DNA of 30,816 nucleotides from JBMOLK01 sp049325575 (GCA_049325575.1 JBMOLK010000326.1:1-30816), one strand, 5' to 3'; counted from the first letter of the stretch, positions 8,826 through 17,020 are shown. The notes: generated by a model from the sequence alone, not told the origin. Numbers and translations: made by a program.

Positions 8826-8854
8826 GTACCTCGTAACGTAATTCTTTTCTAGAG
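8826..8854 (-). repeat. Dispersed 29-bp intergenic repeat, copy 2 (inverted)
   Basis: The reverse complement matches 5841-5869 at 27 of 29 positions, with the unbroken core AGAAAAGAATTACGTTACGA. It is non-coding and lies in the rbfA-nrnA gap. Confidence 0.85.
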
Positions 8855-8947
8855 TATACGAGTCACTAGCACATGACTTCACTCTCTTTAGTAAGAAAAC
8901 AATGTATGTGATTAATCGTGAATCATGCAACTGTAATACTACTTAAA

Positions 8948-8972
8948 GGTTGAGGACACAAAATCCTCAACC
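8948..8972 (-). terminator. Stem-loop after rbfA, weak terminator or processing hairpin
   Basis: Arms GGTTGAGGA and TCCTCAACC form a 9-bp perfect stem with a 7-nt loop, 21 nt past the rbfA stop. Only TTTAAGT follows on the minus strand, so termination would be inefficient. It may tune read-through into nrnA-truB-ribF or protect an mRNA end. Confidence 0.5.
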
Positions 8973-8993
8973 CTTATAATTATTTCAATAAGC

Positions 8994-9341
8994 TTATTCA
9001 TCGTGTTTTGAAGTCTCACTTATGAGCCTTGTTATATATGCTCCCTGTTCAATAGAGTTATCAAGCTCAAAATGAATTTCCGGTGTATACCTAAGTTGAA
9101 TTCTGTGTCCGATTTCACGTCTTATAAAACCGGCTGCACTTTTAAGTCCTTCAATGGAGCTTGCTTTTTCTGCATCGCTGCCCAAAACACTTACATATAC
9201 TTTTGCATAACGCAAATCTTTTGTTACGTTTACACGCGTTATACTAATAAGCTTTGAAAGCCTTGGATCCTTTAATTCATTTTGTATAATACTGCTAAGC
9301 TCTTTTCTTACCTCTTCGGAAATACGCATAATTCTATCCAT
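8994..9341 (-). CDS. rbfA: 30S ribosome-binding factor A
   Basis: RbfA is a KH-fold factor for 16S 5'-end maturation and late 30S assembly. The 115-aa product (MDRIMRISEEVRKELSSII) has the family's ELKDPRL segment at about residues 22-28, a DLRYAKVYVS strand and the helix ending FIRREIG. ATG 9341 is chosen because GGAG lies 9 nt upstream. The in-frame TTG at 9350 would overlap the spacer. It follows infB by 34 nt and belongs to the same operon. Confidence 0.96.
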   Translation of the reverse strand: MDRIMRISEEVRKELSSIIQNELKDPRLSKLISITRVNVTKDLRYAKVYVSVLGSDAEKASSIEGLKSAAGFIRREIGHRIQLRYTPEIHFELDNSIEQGAYITRLISETSKHDE

Positions 9342-9375
9342 CAAAAACAACTCCTAAAACGCCAACAAATTATTA

Positions 9376-12300
9376 TTATCTTTCTACCTCTTCCATAGCA
9401 AAGGCTTCAATAACATCGCCTACCTTAAGGTCATTGAACTTCTCCAGTGACAACCCGCACTCATAGCCTTGTGCAACTTCTTTAGCGTCATCTTTAAATC
9501 TCTTAAGTGAAGCAAGCTTGCCTTCGTGAACAACAATTCCATCCCTTACAAGTCTCACTTCGGAATTTCTCACAACTTTACCGTCGGTTACATAGCCTCC
9601 GCCGATGGTACCAATACCCGAAACCTTAAACGTTTGCCTTATTTCTATGTGGCCCAGCACAACTTCCTTAAACGTAGGCTCAAGCATACCTTTCATCGCA
9701 GCCTGAATATCTTCGATGGCGTTGTAAATAATTCTGTACAGCCTTAAGTCAACTCCTGCATCCTTTGCCGCATCAACTACATTGGCAGCAGGTCTCACAT
9801 TAAACCCAATAATTATTGCATTTGACACTTGTGCCAAAGTAACATCGGACTCTGTCACAGATCCGACTCCACCGTGTATAATCTTGACTCTTACTTCTTC
9901 ATTGCTAAGCTTTTCAAGAGACTGCTTTACAGCTTCGACAGATCCCTGGACATCAGCTTTAACAATTATATTAAGGTCTTTAACCTTACCTTCTTTAATC
10001 TGGTTAAACAAGTCATCAAGAGATACTCTTGCAGTAGATTTTAACTGCTGTTCTCTTTGCTTTAACCTTCTCTTCTCTGCAAGCTGCTTAGCTATTTTCT
10101 CATCAGTTATTGCATAGAATATTTCTCCTGCCTCAGGTACTTCAGGAAGACCCAGTATCTCAACCGGTGTAGACGGTCCTGCCTTCTTGATCCTATGTCC
10201 CTTATCATCTACCATTGCCCTTATTCTGCCCACTATAGTACCTGTAACAATAGCATCTCCTGTATTCAGCGTTCCTCTTTGCACAAGTACTGTTGCAATA
10301 GGACCTCTATCCTTATCAAGTTTGGCTTCTATAACAGTACCCTTTGCCTGTCTGTCAGGGTCTGCCTTAAGTTCCAGCATATCGGCAGCCAGAAGTACCA
10401 TCTCCAGTAGGTGGTCAATATTGGTTCGTTGTTTGGCGGAAACTTCTACACAGATTGTATCGCCTCCCCATTCTTCCACAACAAGACCATGCTCGGTAAG
10501 CTCCTGCTTAACCCTGTCAGGGTTGGCACCAGGCTTATCAATCTTATTAACTGCAACAATTATTGTAACATTTGCTGCCTTGGCATGGTTAATTGCTTCA
10601 ACCGTTTGAGGCATAACGCCATCATCAGCTGCCACAACAAGTATTGCCACGTCTGTAACCTGTGCTCCTCTTGCCCTCATAGCTGTAAAAGCTTCATGAC
10701 CTGGTGTATCAAGGAAAGTAATATTCCTGTTGTTAACCTTAACCATATAAGCTCCAATATGCTGAGTAATACCTCCTGCTTCACTTTCTGTTACATTTGT
10801 TTCCTTTATTGCATCAAGAAGTGAAGTTTTTCCATGGTCAACATGGCCCATTACCACGACCACAGGCGGTCTTGGCTCCAACTTTGCTTCATCCGCTTCA
10901 TCGGAGTCATCAAAGAGAATATCTTCTTCATTAACAACAACTTCTTTTTCAGCCTTCACACCAAACTCGTCTGATATAATAGCTGCAGTATCAAAATCCA
11001 GTTCCTGATTCAGCGTAGCCAGTATACCTAAGCCCATCAGTTTTTTAATTACTTCTGAAGCTGTCTTCTTAAGGGACTCTGCCAAGTCCTTAACTGTAAT
11101 AGTTTCAGGTATTTTTATTGATGTAAGAACGGCTTTTGGCGGTATATGCTTTTCTTCGTTCCTTGCATCTTTCTTTGGTTTATTTACTTTTCTAACTTTT
11201 TTTACACCGTCATCAAAAAACTCTTCCAATATAAAATCTTCTGATAATACCTCTGAAACCCCTTTTTTCCCGGTAAAAGCATTTTTTATTGGCTTTTTAT
11301 TTTTATTTTTGTCTGCACCCAAGCCTTTAGGAACTTCTCTTTTAAGCTCCCTCTTTACATCCTTGTCAACATCTTTATTAAAATCACGTCTTTCGCCACG
11401 CTGTGAATTAAGTTCTTCCTTTTGTGTCGGCGTAAGCTCAACCTTTGGTATTTCTAAAGGTTTACTTGCTGTACGATTCATATCCCGACCTCTTTCAACA
11501 CCCGGCCTATTGCCTGGTTTATTAGCAAAGTTACCACCCTGCGGACGATTGAAATCATTTTTCTTAAAGTTATTGACTCTAGAATCATTGCCTTTAAAAT
11601 CGTTGTTTCTATTGTCATTTCTCTTAAAGTCATTGCTTCTATTGTCGTTATTTCTATTGTCATTTCTTCTAAAATCATTTCCTTTATTCATAGGCGGTCT
11701 GTTTACATTATTATTTTGTCCAGTATGGGTTCTATTATTATGAACCCGATTATTACCTGGATTATTGTGAGTCGTACCCACTCTGTTTTGTGGTCTTTCA
11801 AAGGTATTCCTGGGAGCAGCAGTTTCCTTTACAGTTTCTTTTAAAGCTTCACTGTTTGTCACTTTTTCAGTGTTGTCTTCCAATGGTTTGGTATCCACTC
11901 TGGGACCAGCAAACGGTATGGAAGCTTGCTCCTTCTTTTCCTCAATATTATTATCCTGCTTTGGAACCATCTTCATATCTTTTTGCACATTTTCCTCTTT
12001 TACAGATGTATTTAAAATCTCGTTTCTTACTTCATTATCAGCCGCTTTATTATCAGCTGCTTTTACTGTTTCAATTCTACTTTCCTTGAAATGTGTTTTA
12101 GGCTGTTCATTTCTCTTATCATTTTCTACAACTCTTTTATAATCTGGCTTGGCTTCTCTTATAAATCCGGGTCTTAGACCTGAAGTAGAAGATTCAGACC
12201 TAACGAAATCATTCTTTTTGTGCCTTCTAGGGTCCCTGTCATCTCCTCTTCTTAGAGTCCTTTCATTGTCCGGTTTTACTTCCTTTACTTCACTTTTTGC

Positions 12301-12603
12301 ATCAAGATTAATTTCCGTTGTCCTGATAATCCTTGGTGCATTCTTTGTTTCCTTCCTGGATTCTTTTGCAGTTTCACCGCCGTGCTGCATGCTGGCAACA
12401 GCCTTTCTTTCGTCAGTATCATTTTTTCTATCATCATTATGTTTAATTATACCAATATGGTCATACAAGGCCTCCAACTCATTCTCCTCCAGGAGACTCA
12501 TATGATTCTTGACAACTATATTTATCTCCGCTAACTTTTCCATAAGTCTTTTACTTGAAGTGTTTAGCTCTTTAGCAAGTTCATAAACTCTAATCTTTGT
12601 CAA
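9376..12603 (-). CDS. infB: Translation initiation factor IF-2 with long low-complexity N-terminal region
   Basis: This GTPase delivers fMet-tRNA to the 30S subunit. The start is TTG 12603, giving (M)TKIRVYELAKELN, which aligns with IF2 N-termini. GGGGGTGA lies upstream inside ylxQ, and the two frames overlap by 14 nt. The 1075-aa product is much longer than typical (roughly 700-900). An IF2-N module (1-50) is followed by about 430 residues rich in Asn, Arg, Lys, Asp and Glu, with tandem repeats at about 307-360. A second IF2-N-like module lies near 495-550. The G domain has GHVDHGKT (586-593), DTPGH (632-636) and NKID (686-689). Domains II, III and the fMet-tRNA-binding IV follow to about 1075. 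The disordered insert is probably not essential for GTPase function. Confidence 0.96.
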   Translation of the reverse strand: MTKIRVYELAKELNTSSKRLMEKLAEINIVVKNHMSLLEENELEALYDHIGIIKHNDDRKNDTDERKAVASMQHGGETAKESRKETKNAPRIIRTTEINLDAKSEVKEVKPDNERTLRRGDDRDPRRHKKNDFVRSESSTSGLRPGFIREAKPDYKRVVENDKRNEQPKTHFKESRIETVKAADNKAADNEVRNEILNTSVKEENVQKDMKMVPKQDNNIEEKKEQASIPFAGPRVDTKPLEDNTEKVTNSEALKETVKETAAPRNTFERPQNRVGTTHNNPGNNRVHNNRTHTGQNNNVNRPPMNKGNDFRRNDNRNNDNRSNDFKRNDNRNNDFKGNDSRVNNFKKNDFNRPQGGNFANKPGNRPGVERGRDMNRTASKPLEIPKVELTPTQKEELNSQRGERRDFNKDVDKDVKRELKREVPKGLGADKNKNKKPIKNAFTGKKGVSEVLSEDFILEEFFDDGVKKVRKVNKPKKDARNEEKHIPPKAVLTSIKIPETITVKDLAESLKKTASEVIKKLMGLGILATLNQELDFDTAAIISDEFGVKAEKEVVVNEEDILFDDSDEADEAKLEPRPPVVVVMGHVDHGKTSLLDAIKETNVTESEAGGITQHIGAYMVKVNNRNITFLDTPGHEAFTAMRARGAQVTDVAILVVAADDGVMPQTVEAINHAKAANVTIIVAVNKIDKPGANPDRVKQELTEHGLVVEEWGGDTICVEVSAKQRTNIDHLLEMVLLAADMLELKADPDRQAKGTVIEAKLDKDRGPIATVLVQRGTLNTGDAIVTGTIVGRIRAMVDDKGHRIKKAGPSTPVEILGLPEVPEAGEIFYAITDEKIAKQLAEKRRLKQREQQLKSTARVSLDDLFNQIKEGKVKDLNIIVKADVQGSVEAVKQSLEKLSNEEVRVKIIHGGVGSVTESDVTLAQVSNAIIIGFNVRPAANVVDAAKDAGVDLRLYRIIYNAIEDIQAAMKGMLEPTFKEVVLGHIEIRQTFKVSGIGTIGGGYVTDGKVVRNSEVRLVRDGIVVHEGKLASLKRFKDDAKEVAQGYECGLSLEKFNDLKVGDVIEAFAMEEVER
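11544..11685 (-). repeat. Tandem Asn/Arg/Asp repeats within infB
   Basis: In-frame units of 7-10 residues such as RNDNRNNDFK, KGNDSRVNNFK and KKNDF recur here and are built from AAT/AAC, AGA, GAC and TTT codons. The DNA itself is repetitive, so slippage can change copy number between strains. Confidence 0.8.
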
Positions 12604-12931
12604 TAAATTCACCCCCGCGTCCAATAATTGTATTATCTATCATTTCAATCAAACGATTTGAAAACCCTTTATCCAATATAGCCAACACCGACCTTACATC
12701 TTTACCTATAAATTTGCCTATAGTTTCTTTATCACCAAATATTCGGATATAAATACTTCGGTATTTACAGGCATCCATAAATTTCTTCTTAGTGTTTTGT
12801 GCTGCGTCACCTGTAACAATTATCAGGCTGACTTTTCCTGCCTTTAAAGCCCTTTCACAAGTTTCTTCTCCAGAGACCAGTTTATTCGCTTTTCTGGCTA
12901 ACCCCAGAAAAGAGTATATCCTGTCAGTCAT
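12590..12931 (-). CDS. ylxQ: L7Ae/YlxQ family RNA-binding protein
   Basis: This 113-aa product has the L7Ae fold signature. It starts with SFLGLARKANKLVSGEE, followed by a VSLIIVTGDAAQNTKKK strand-helix and a hydrophobic VRSVLAILDKGFS end. Family members bind kink-turn RNA. In Firmicutes this gene lies between ylxR and infB, as here. ATG 12931 sits 8 nt inside the end of ylxR, and the stop codon lies 14 nt inside infB, so the three genes appear translationally coupled. The exact RNA target is not known. Confidence 0.93.
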   Translation of the reverse strand: MTDRIYSFLGLARKANKLVSGEETCERALKAGKVSLIIVTGDAAQNTKKKFMDACKYRSIYIRIFGDKETIGKFIGKDVRSVLAILDKGFSNRLIEMIDNTIIGRGGEFIDKD

Positions 12932-13196
12932 TACCCGCCTCCAATTCTTCCTTTAAAGATGAATATATCTCGTTATTGATCGGAACCTCAAAGGCCTTTT
13001 CAAACCTCTTTCCCTTTCTTGCCTTCTCAAAACAAGAAACATTTTTACAGATGTATGCACCTCTACCCGGTTTCTTTCCAACAAAATCTATGGAAATTTC
13101 ATCTTCCTTGTTCTTCACTACCCTTATCAGTTCCTTTTTAGGCTTCATCTCCTGGCATCCGAGACACATCCTCATGGGAACCTTTTTCTGCTTCAC
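12924..13196 (-). CDS. ylxR: YlxR family protein (RnpM-like)
   Basis: This 90-aa basic protein has the YlxR/DUF448 signature: CLGCQEMKPKKELIRVV near the N-terminus and GKKPGRGAYICKN at about residues 40-52. The B. subtilis homologue has been reported to bind the RNase P RNA and modulate its activity. The start is a GTG at 13196. No ATG fits the family's N-terminal alignment (KQKKVPMRMC), and GGGGAAG lies somewhat far upstream. An internal ATG at MRMC is possible but would lose conserved residues. Confidence 0.92.
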   Translation of the reverse strand: MKQKKVPMRMCLGCQEMKPKKELIRVVKNKEDEISIDFVGKKPGRGAYICKNVSCFEKARKGKRFEKAFEVPINNEIYSSLKEELEAGND

Positions 13197-13236
13197 TTTT
13201 CATCACTTCCCCAAAAGTTGGTTACAGGATTTATAC

Positions 13237-14364
13237 CTATTCTTCGTTTTCCTCTTCAAATACATCATCTTCTTCAGTATCATCAGGTTTATAACCGCCG
13301 TCAAAATTTAAAAGCTGCTGCTCAATAGTAGCTCTAAGCTGTGACTCACTTTTAATGTCAATTTTCCATCCGGTCAGTTTAGCGGCAAGCCTTGCATTTT
13401 GACCTTCTTTGCCAATTGCTAGAGATAGTTGAAAGTCTGGTACCGTAACCTTGGCGCTCTTTTCTTCTTCATTTATGTCAACCCTTACAACTTTAGCAGG
13501 ACTTAGGCTGCTGGAAATATATTCTTGAGGGTTGCTGCTCCATTTGATTATATCTATTTTCTCGCCCCTAAGTTCATCTACTATAGCCTGAACCCTGGTA
13601 CCTTTTTGACCCACGCAAGCCCCAACAGGGTCAACATTATCATCTTTTGAATAAACGGCAATTTTAGTTCTTGAGCCCGGTTCTCTTGAAATACTCTTTA
13701 TTTCAACGATTCCTTCATGAATTTCAGGTACTTCAAGCTCAAAAAGCCTTTTAACAAGTCCGGGATGTGTCCTTGAAACTACAATTTGCGGACCCTTTGT
13801 AGTCTTCTTCACCTCAATTATATAAGTTTTAACCCGATCATTAAACTTATACTCTTCACCCGATATTTGTTCTGCAGGCAGCAAAACTGCCTCTGTTTTT
13901 CCAAGATCTATAATTACATTCTTTCTTTCAATTCTCTGTACTATTCCTGTAACAATTTCTCCTTCTTTGTTTGAGAATTCATCAAAAATGATTCCTCTTT
14001 CCGCCTCACGAATTCTTTGAACAACAACCTGCTTTGCTGTCTGTGCTGCTATCCTTCCAAATTTCTTAGGTGTAACTTCTACTTCAGCCATATCATCTTC
14101 TTCAAGCTCTGTATTTATTCTTTTTGCATTCTCAATTGATATATCTAAAAGATCACTTTGCGGATCCTGCGTAACTCTCTTTAGTGCAAATACCTTAAAA
14201 TCACCTGTCTGCCTGTCAATAGATACCCTCACATTCTGTGAAGAACCGAAATTTCTTTTATAGGCCGATATTAGAGCTGCCTCTATGGCTTCTATCAATA
14301 CTTCCTTGTCAATACCCTTCTCTTTTTCCAATTGTTCTAATGCATGAATTAAATCAGCACTCAT
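13237..14364 (-). CDS. nusA: Transcription termination/antitermination factor NusA
   Basis: NusA binds RNA polymerase and nascent RNA to control pausing and termination. The 375-aa product matches the short Firmicute form, lacking the C-terminal repeats of enterobacterial NusA. The N-terminal polymerase-binding domain (1-125) includes ALISAYKRNFG. It is followed by an S1 domain (about 130-200, GEIVTGIVQRIE), KH1 (GACVGQKGTRVQ, about 230-245) and KH2 (AIGKEGQNARLAAKLTGW, about 315-335). An acidic tail (DDTEEDDVFEEENEE) closes the protein. ATG 14364 is preceded by AAGGAGG with 7 nt spacing. A long AT-rich hairpin separates it from rimP. Confidence 0.97.
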   Translation of the reverse strand: MSADLIHALEQLEKEKGIDKEVLIEAIEAALISAYKRNFGSSQNVRVSIDRQTGDFKVFALKRVTQDPQSDLLDISIENAKRINTELEEDDMAEVEVTPKKFGRIAAQTAKQVVVQRIREAERGIIFDEFSNKEGEIVTGIVQRIERKNVIIDLGKTEAVLLPAEQISGEEYKFNDRVKTYIIEVKKTTKGPQIVVSRTHPGLVKRLFELEVPEIHEGIVEIKSISREPGSRTKIAVYSKDDNVDPVGACVGQKGTRVQAIVDELRGEKIDIIKWSSNPQEYISSSLSPAKVVRVDINEEEKSAKVTVPDFQLSLAIGKEGQNARLAAKLTGWKIDIKSESQLRATIEQQLLNFDGGYKPDDTEEDDVFEEENEE

Positions 14365-14404
14365 TTTAGAACCTCCTTATTAAATTTTCACGTCAAACAA
14401 AACA

Positions 14405-14438
14405 TTAACAAAAAATAGTATTAACTATTTTTTGTTAA
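14405..14438 (-). repeat. 15-bp-arm perfect hairpin between rimP and nusA
   Basis: Arms TTAACAAAAAATAGT and ACTATTTTTTGTTAA surround a 4-nt loop and include the rimP stop codon. The stem is nearly all A-T with a T-run in the 3' arm, so it could act as a weak terminator, an RNase-resistant end or an attenuator before nusA. Confidence 0.7.
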
Positions 14439-14899
14439 AATTTAATTACCCTTCTTACTAACGCAACCTCATCACGCTCAAACTCCATATCTTCCTTACC
14501 GTCTTTCTTAATAACAACCTTACTGTCTTTTAAGCCTATTAGTTCTCCTTCAAATATTTTTTTACCGTCTACAGGCTTATACAATTTGACTTCCACCAGT
14601 TCTCCCTTAAATTTAACGAAATCAGAGTCCTTTTTGAGAGGCCTTTCAAGGCCCGGCGAAGATACCTCCAGAAAATAGCTCTGGTCTATCGGATCTTCCT
14701 TATCCAGTTTGTCACTTATCTCTTCACTAACAACTTGACAGTCGTCAATAGTTATGCCTCCCGGCTTATCTATATATATACGCAGGTACCAGCTTGATCC
14801 CTCCTTTATAAACTCAACATCTACCAATTCAAAGGAGTGCTTTTCAACTATAGGGTTGGCAAACTCGGTTATAATTTCTTCAATCTTTCTTTTAGCCAT
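14435..14899 (-). CDS. rimP: Ribosome maturation factor RimP
   Basis: RimP assists early 30S assembly. The 154-aa product (MAKRKIEEIITEFANPIVE) has the family's ELVDVEFIKEG strand near residue 25, then YLRIYIDKPGGITIDDC, then the signature EVSSPGLERPLKK near 85-98, and a C-terminal SH3-like half (LIGLKDSKVVIKKDG). ATG 14899 is chosen for GGAGG 5 nt upstream. An upstream GTG at 14971 would lie inside the leader hairpin and gives a non-conserved extension. It opens the nusA-infB operon behind a strong promoter. Confidence 0.95.
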   Translation of the reverse strand: MAKRKIEEIITEFANPIVEKHSFELVDVEFIKEGSSWYLRIYIDKPGGITIDDCQVVSEEISDKLDKEDPIDQSYFLEVSSPGLERPLKKDSDFVKFKGELVEVKLYKPVDGKKIFEGELIGLKDSKVVIKKDGKEDMEFERDEVALVRRVIKF

Positions 14900-14951
14900 A
14901 CTAACCTCCGGTAAATTGAACTTACGCCGCATATACCCTAACAATAACGCG

Positions 14952-14976
14952 AAAGAGTGGGTCCGACCCACTCTTT
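14952..14976 (-). promoter_or_regulatory. rimP 5' leader hairpin
   Basis: In the transcript, AAAGAGTGGG pairs with CCCACTCTTT around a TCGGA loop, about 30 nt into the mRNA and about 50 nt before the rimP start codon. The downstream sequence (CGCGTTATTG) is not a good U-tract. A leader attenuator or protein-binding hairpin fits better than a plain terminator. Confidence 0.65.
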
Positions 14977-15010
14977 GCCATCAAGTTACTATTTGCTTTA
15001 GTCCAAATGT

Positions 15011-15039
15011 ATTATACCATTATTATTTGTAATTATCAA
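15011..15039 (-). promoter_or_regulatory. Near-consensus sigma-A promoter of the rimP-nusA-infB operon
   Basis: The minus strand reads TTGATA, a 17-bp spacer, then TATAAT, with TGG just before the -10 (extended -10). The predicted transcript starts near 15004, giving a leader of about 105 nt. No terminator separates it from the upstream stalk-domain gene, so some read-through is likely. Confidence 0.88.
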
Positions 15040-15066
15040 CATTTTATTAGTATTTATTATAATTAA

Positions 15067-16968
15067 TTATTCAAAATTCATCGATTCCCATATATCGTCA
15101 AGAGTTTTAAGGTTGTTTTCACTGGCTCTTAGGTTTGATATATTAAATATTACGGTATACACCCTTCCGTTTTTATTCAAAATATAGCGCCATTGTTTAT
15201 AAACACTTGACCCGTCTTTTATGGTAAGAACTATTTTCTTTGCAGAAACACCCTTAACTGTTACATCCTCTATACTATCTATTGTTAAATTGGACACAGA
15301 TGCTGACCTTCTAAGACTATCTATCGACTGACTGGTATAGTCGTAGTAAGAAACCCCTTCAAGGACTGACATTGCAACGAACATAAAATCTTCATCGTTC
15401 CAATATTCAACATAGTCTCCATCGTTGTTTTCTTCACCCTCTATCCAGGTCACCGGAAGCTTGAAAGACCACCCATACCTGTCACTATCCAAAGTCTTGT
15501 AACTAACACCAGCCTTTACCAAATCAGGATCAAGCATATACCCTAGTTCATCAAAGTCAGGCTCTTCAAATTTAAAGGAATATAACATATCCAGTATTTT
15601 TGCCTTTTCAGCTGCGTTATTATATGTTTCCGGCGTAATAATAGCCCCAAAGTTGTATTTATAGTTTTCTCCAATAAGATAAATATCAACTACATATAAT
15701 ACCTTGTCACCTAGCTTTACAGTAAAATACAATACTTTGCCGTCTTTTCCGTTAATACTGACGTTCTCGGTCTTTTCCAGCTTGTATAAATCCATGTTGA
15801 ATTCTTCATTCATATGGTCAAGGTCCTGCTGAATAACCTGATCTAAAGTCAAGCCTTCATCGTATGAATACATGCTTATATAGACCAAATTACCTTTTAA
15901 GTCTGCAAAATCTACTTCATTTTCCTTGTCTTCATTCTTTACTTCCGCCCAATCTGCAATTATATTCAGTGAGTATTTTAAATTTTTATTCCCATAAGGT
16001 CTTATTCCGCCTTCGATAACATCAGAGAGGTCTTCAGTACTTCCATCATTTTTAAACTCTAAAGCAAATGAATCAAGAAGCTTTTGTATATCACGGTTAC
16101 CTTTGTAGGAAGAATATTCCTTAAAGAATAAAAGTATTGAAAATACTCTTCCGTCTTTTATAAAATGCCTTTCCTCATAACAGGAGGACTTATCCTTATA
16201 AACGATTTTTATGTATTCTCCCTGAGAGTTGCTTAGCTTTCTCTGGTCTATCAATGTATAGTCCTTTATTTTTGTTATTGTACTTGATAACAAGCTGTCC
16301 AAAGTCTGATCTTCTTGTTTTTGAGAAGCTATCATAAAGAAATATGACCCGTCCTCTGCTTCAAACATATTGATAGAACCGTTAAAATTCCTATATCCCA
16401 GCTTCAGAGTTTTTGGATAGTCTATAGACCAGTTATAAAAACTGTCTCCCACTTTCTCTTTAGTTGTCTTTTTTAGAATCAGGCTAAAATCCTTTATACT
16501 GTTTTCGTTGGCGCTTTCCTTCAAAACAACAATCTGCTTTGTTTTGGGATCATAGTCAACATCAGCACCAAAGTTCTCTGTGATAAACCTTAAAGGAACC
16601 ATGGTCCTTCCATTAATTATTCTAGGCGCTTCCAAAAGCTCTATTTCTGTTCCGTCAACAGTGGCTTTCTTATTATCTATGTAAAGTTTTATTATTACTC
16701 CGCTGTAATCAAGTGTTACACATCTTGCCTTTTCATTCCAGTCAACTTTAGCTCCAAAGGCTTCGGTAATTACCCTTACCGGAACCAAAGTAACCCCGTT
16801 TATAACTACCGGTTTTTCAACCTGCACATCTTTACCGTTAATGCTTAGTACTTCATCACCCACATTAAATCTTATCTCTATCTTACTTCCTTCCTCTGCT
16901 CCCCAAACCATTCCGGTTAGAGTTAAAAAACAGATGATAATTAAAATGGAAACCAGTAATTTCTTCAA
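15067..16968 (-). CDS. Secreted stalk-domain protein with three PsbP-like repeats
   Basis: The 633-aa product begins at TTG 16968 (7 nt after GGGGG). It has a signal peptide over about residues 1-23 (KKLLVSILIIICFLTLTG). Two copper-amine-oxidase-N (stalk) units lie at about 30-150. They are marked by VVINGVTLVPVRVITEAFGA and RIINGRTMVPLRFITENFGA. Three related alpha/beta modules follow, at about 165-300, 320-465 and 485-633. Each opens with a Tyr/Trp strand and a proline (e.g. WSFKLPVTW) and ends with a short IxxSF/SMxFE-type helix. This pattern resembles the PsbP/Mog1 fold. The biochemical role is unknown. Stalk units typically support or dimerise surface proteins. It lies 52 nt after the HtrA-like gene and is probably co-transcribed, so it may be a partner or substrate adaptor. 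Confidence 0.85.
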   Translation of the reverse strand: MKKLLVSILIIICFLTLTGMVWGAEEGSKIEIRFNVGDEVLSINGKDVQVEKPVVINGVTLVPVRVITEAFGAKVDWNEKARCVTLDYSGVIIKLYIDNKKATVDGTEIELLEAPRIINGRTMVPLRFITENFGADVDYDPKTKQIVVLKESANENSIKDFSLILKKTTKEKVGDSFYNWSIDYPKTLKLGYRNFNGSINMFEAEDGSYFFMIASQKQEDQTLDSLLSSTITKIKDYTLIDQRKLSNSQGEYIKIVYKDKSSCYEERHFIKDGRVFSILLFFKEYSSYKGNRDIQKLLDSFALEFKNDGSTEDLSDVIEGGIRPYGNKNLKYSLNIIADWAEVKNEDKENEVDFADLKGNLVYISMYSYDEGLTLDQVIQQDLDHMNEEFNMDLYKLEKTENVSINGKDGKVLYFTVKLGDKVLYVVDIYLIGENYKYNFGAIITPETYNNAAEKAKILDMLYSFKFEEPDFDELGYMLDPDLVKAGVSYKTLDSDRYGWSFKLPVTWIEGEENNDGDYVEYWNDEDFMFVAMSVLEGVSYYDYTSQSIDSLRRSASVSNLTIDSIEDVTVKGVSAKKIVLTIKDGSSVYKQWRYILNKNGRVYTVIFNISNLRASENNLKTLDDIWESMNFE

Positions 16969-17020
16969 AATTATTCCCCCTATCAAATTTTTGCTTAATA
17001 ATAAATTCGGATTACGTGCA

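Noticed and set aside
8739..8930. 63-codon minus-strand frame between rbfA and nrnA
   Set aside because: It spans the 29-bp repeat and palindrome, lacks a ribosome site and has no protein-like features.
9072..9257. 61-codon plus-strand frame over rbfA
   Set aside because: It is antisense to a clear rbfA with no start signal.
11478..11678. 66-codon minus-strand frame rich in Met, Thr and Glu
   Set aside because: It is a frame-shifted reading of the tandem repeats inside infB.
10187..11743. Several plus-strand frames of 100-144 codons
   Set aside because: All are antisense to infB. They are rich in Ser/Leu because they mirror the Lys/Asn/Glu codons, and they have no ribosome sites.
14435..14971. 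GTG start giving a 178-aa RimP
   Set aside because: It begins inside the leader hairpin, lacks a ribosome site and adds residues not found in RimP. ATG 14899 has GGAGG.
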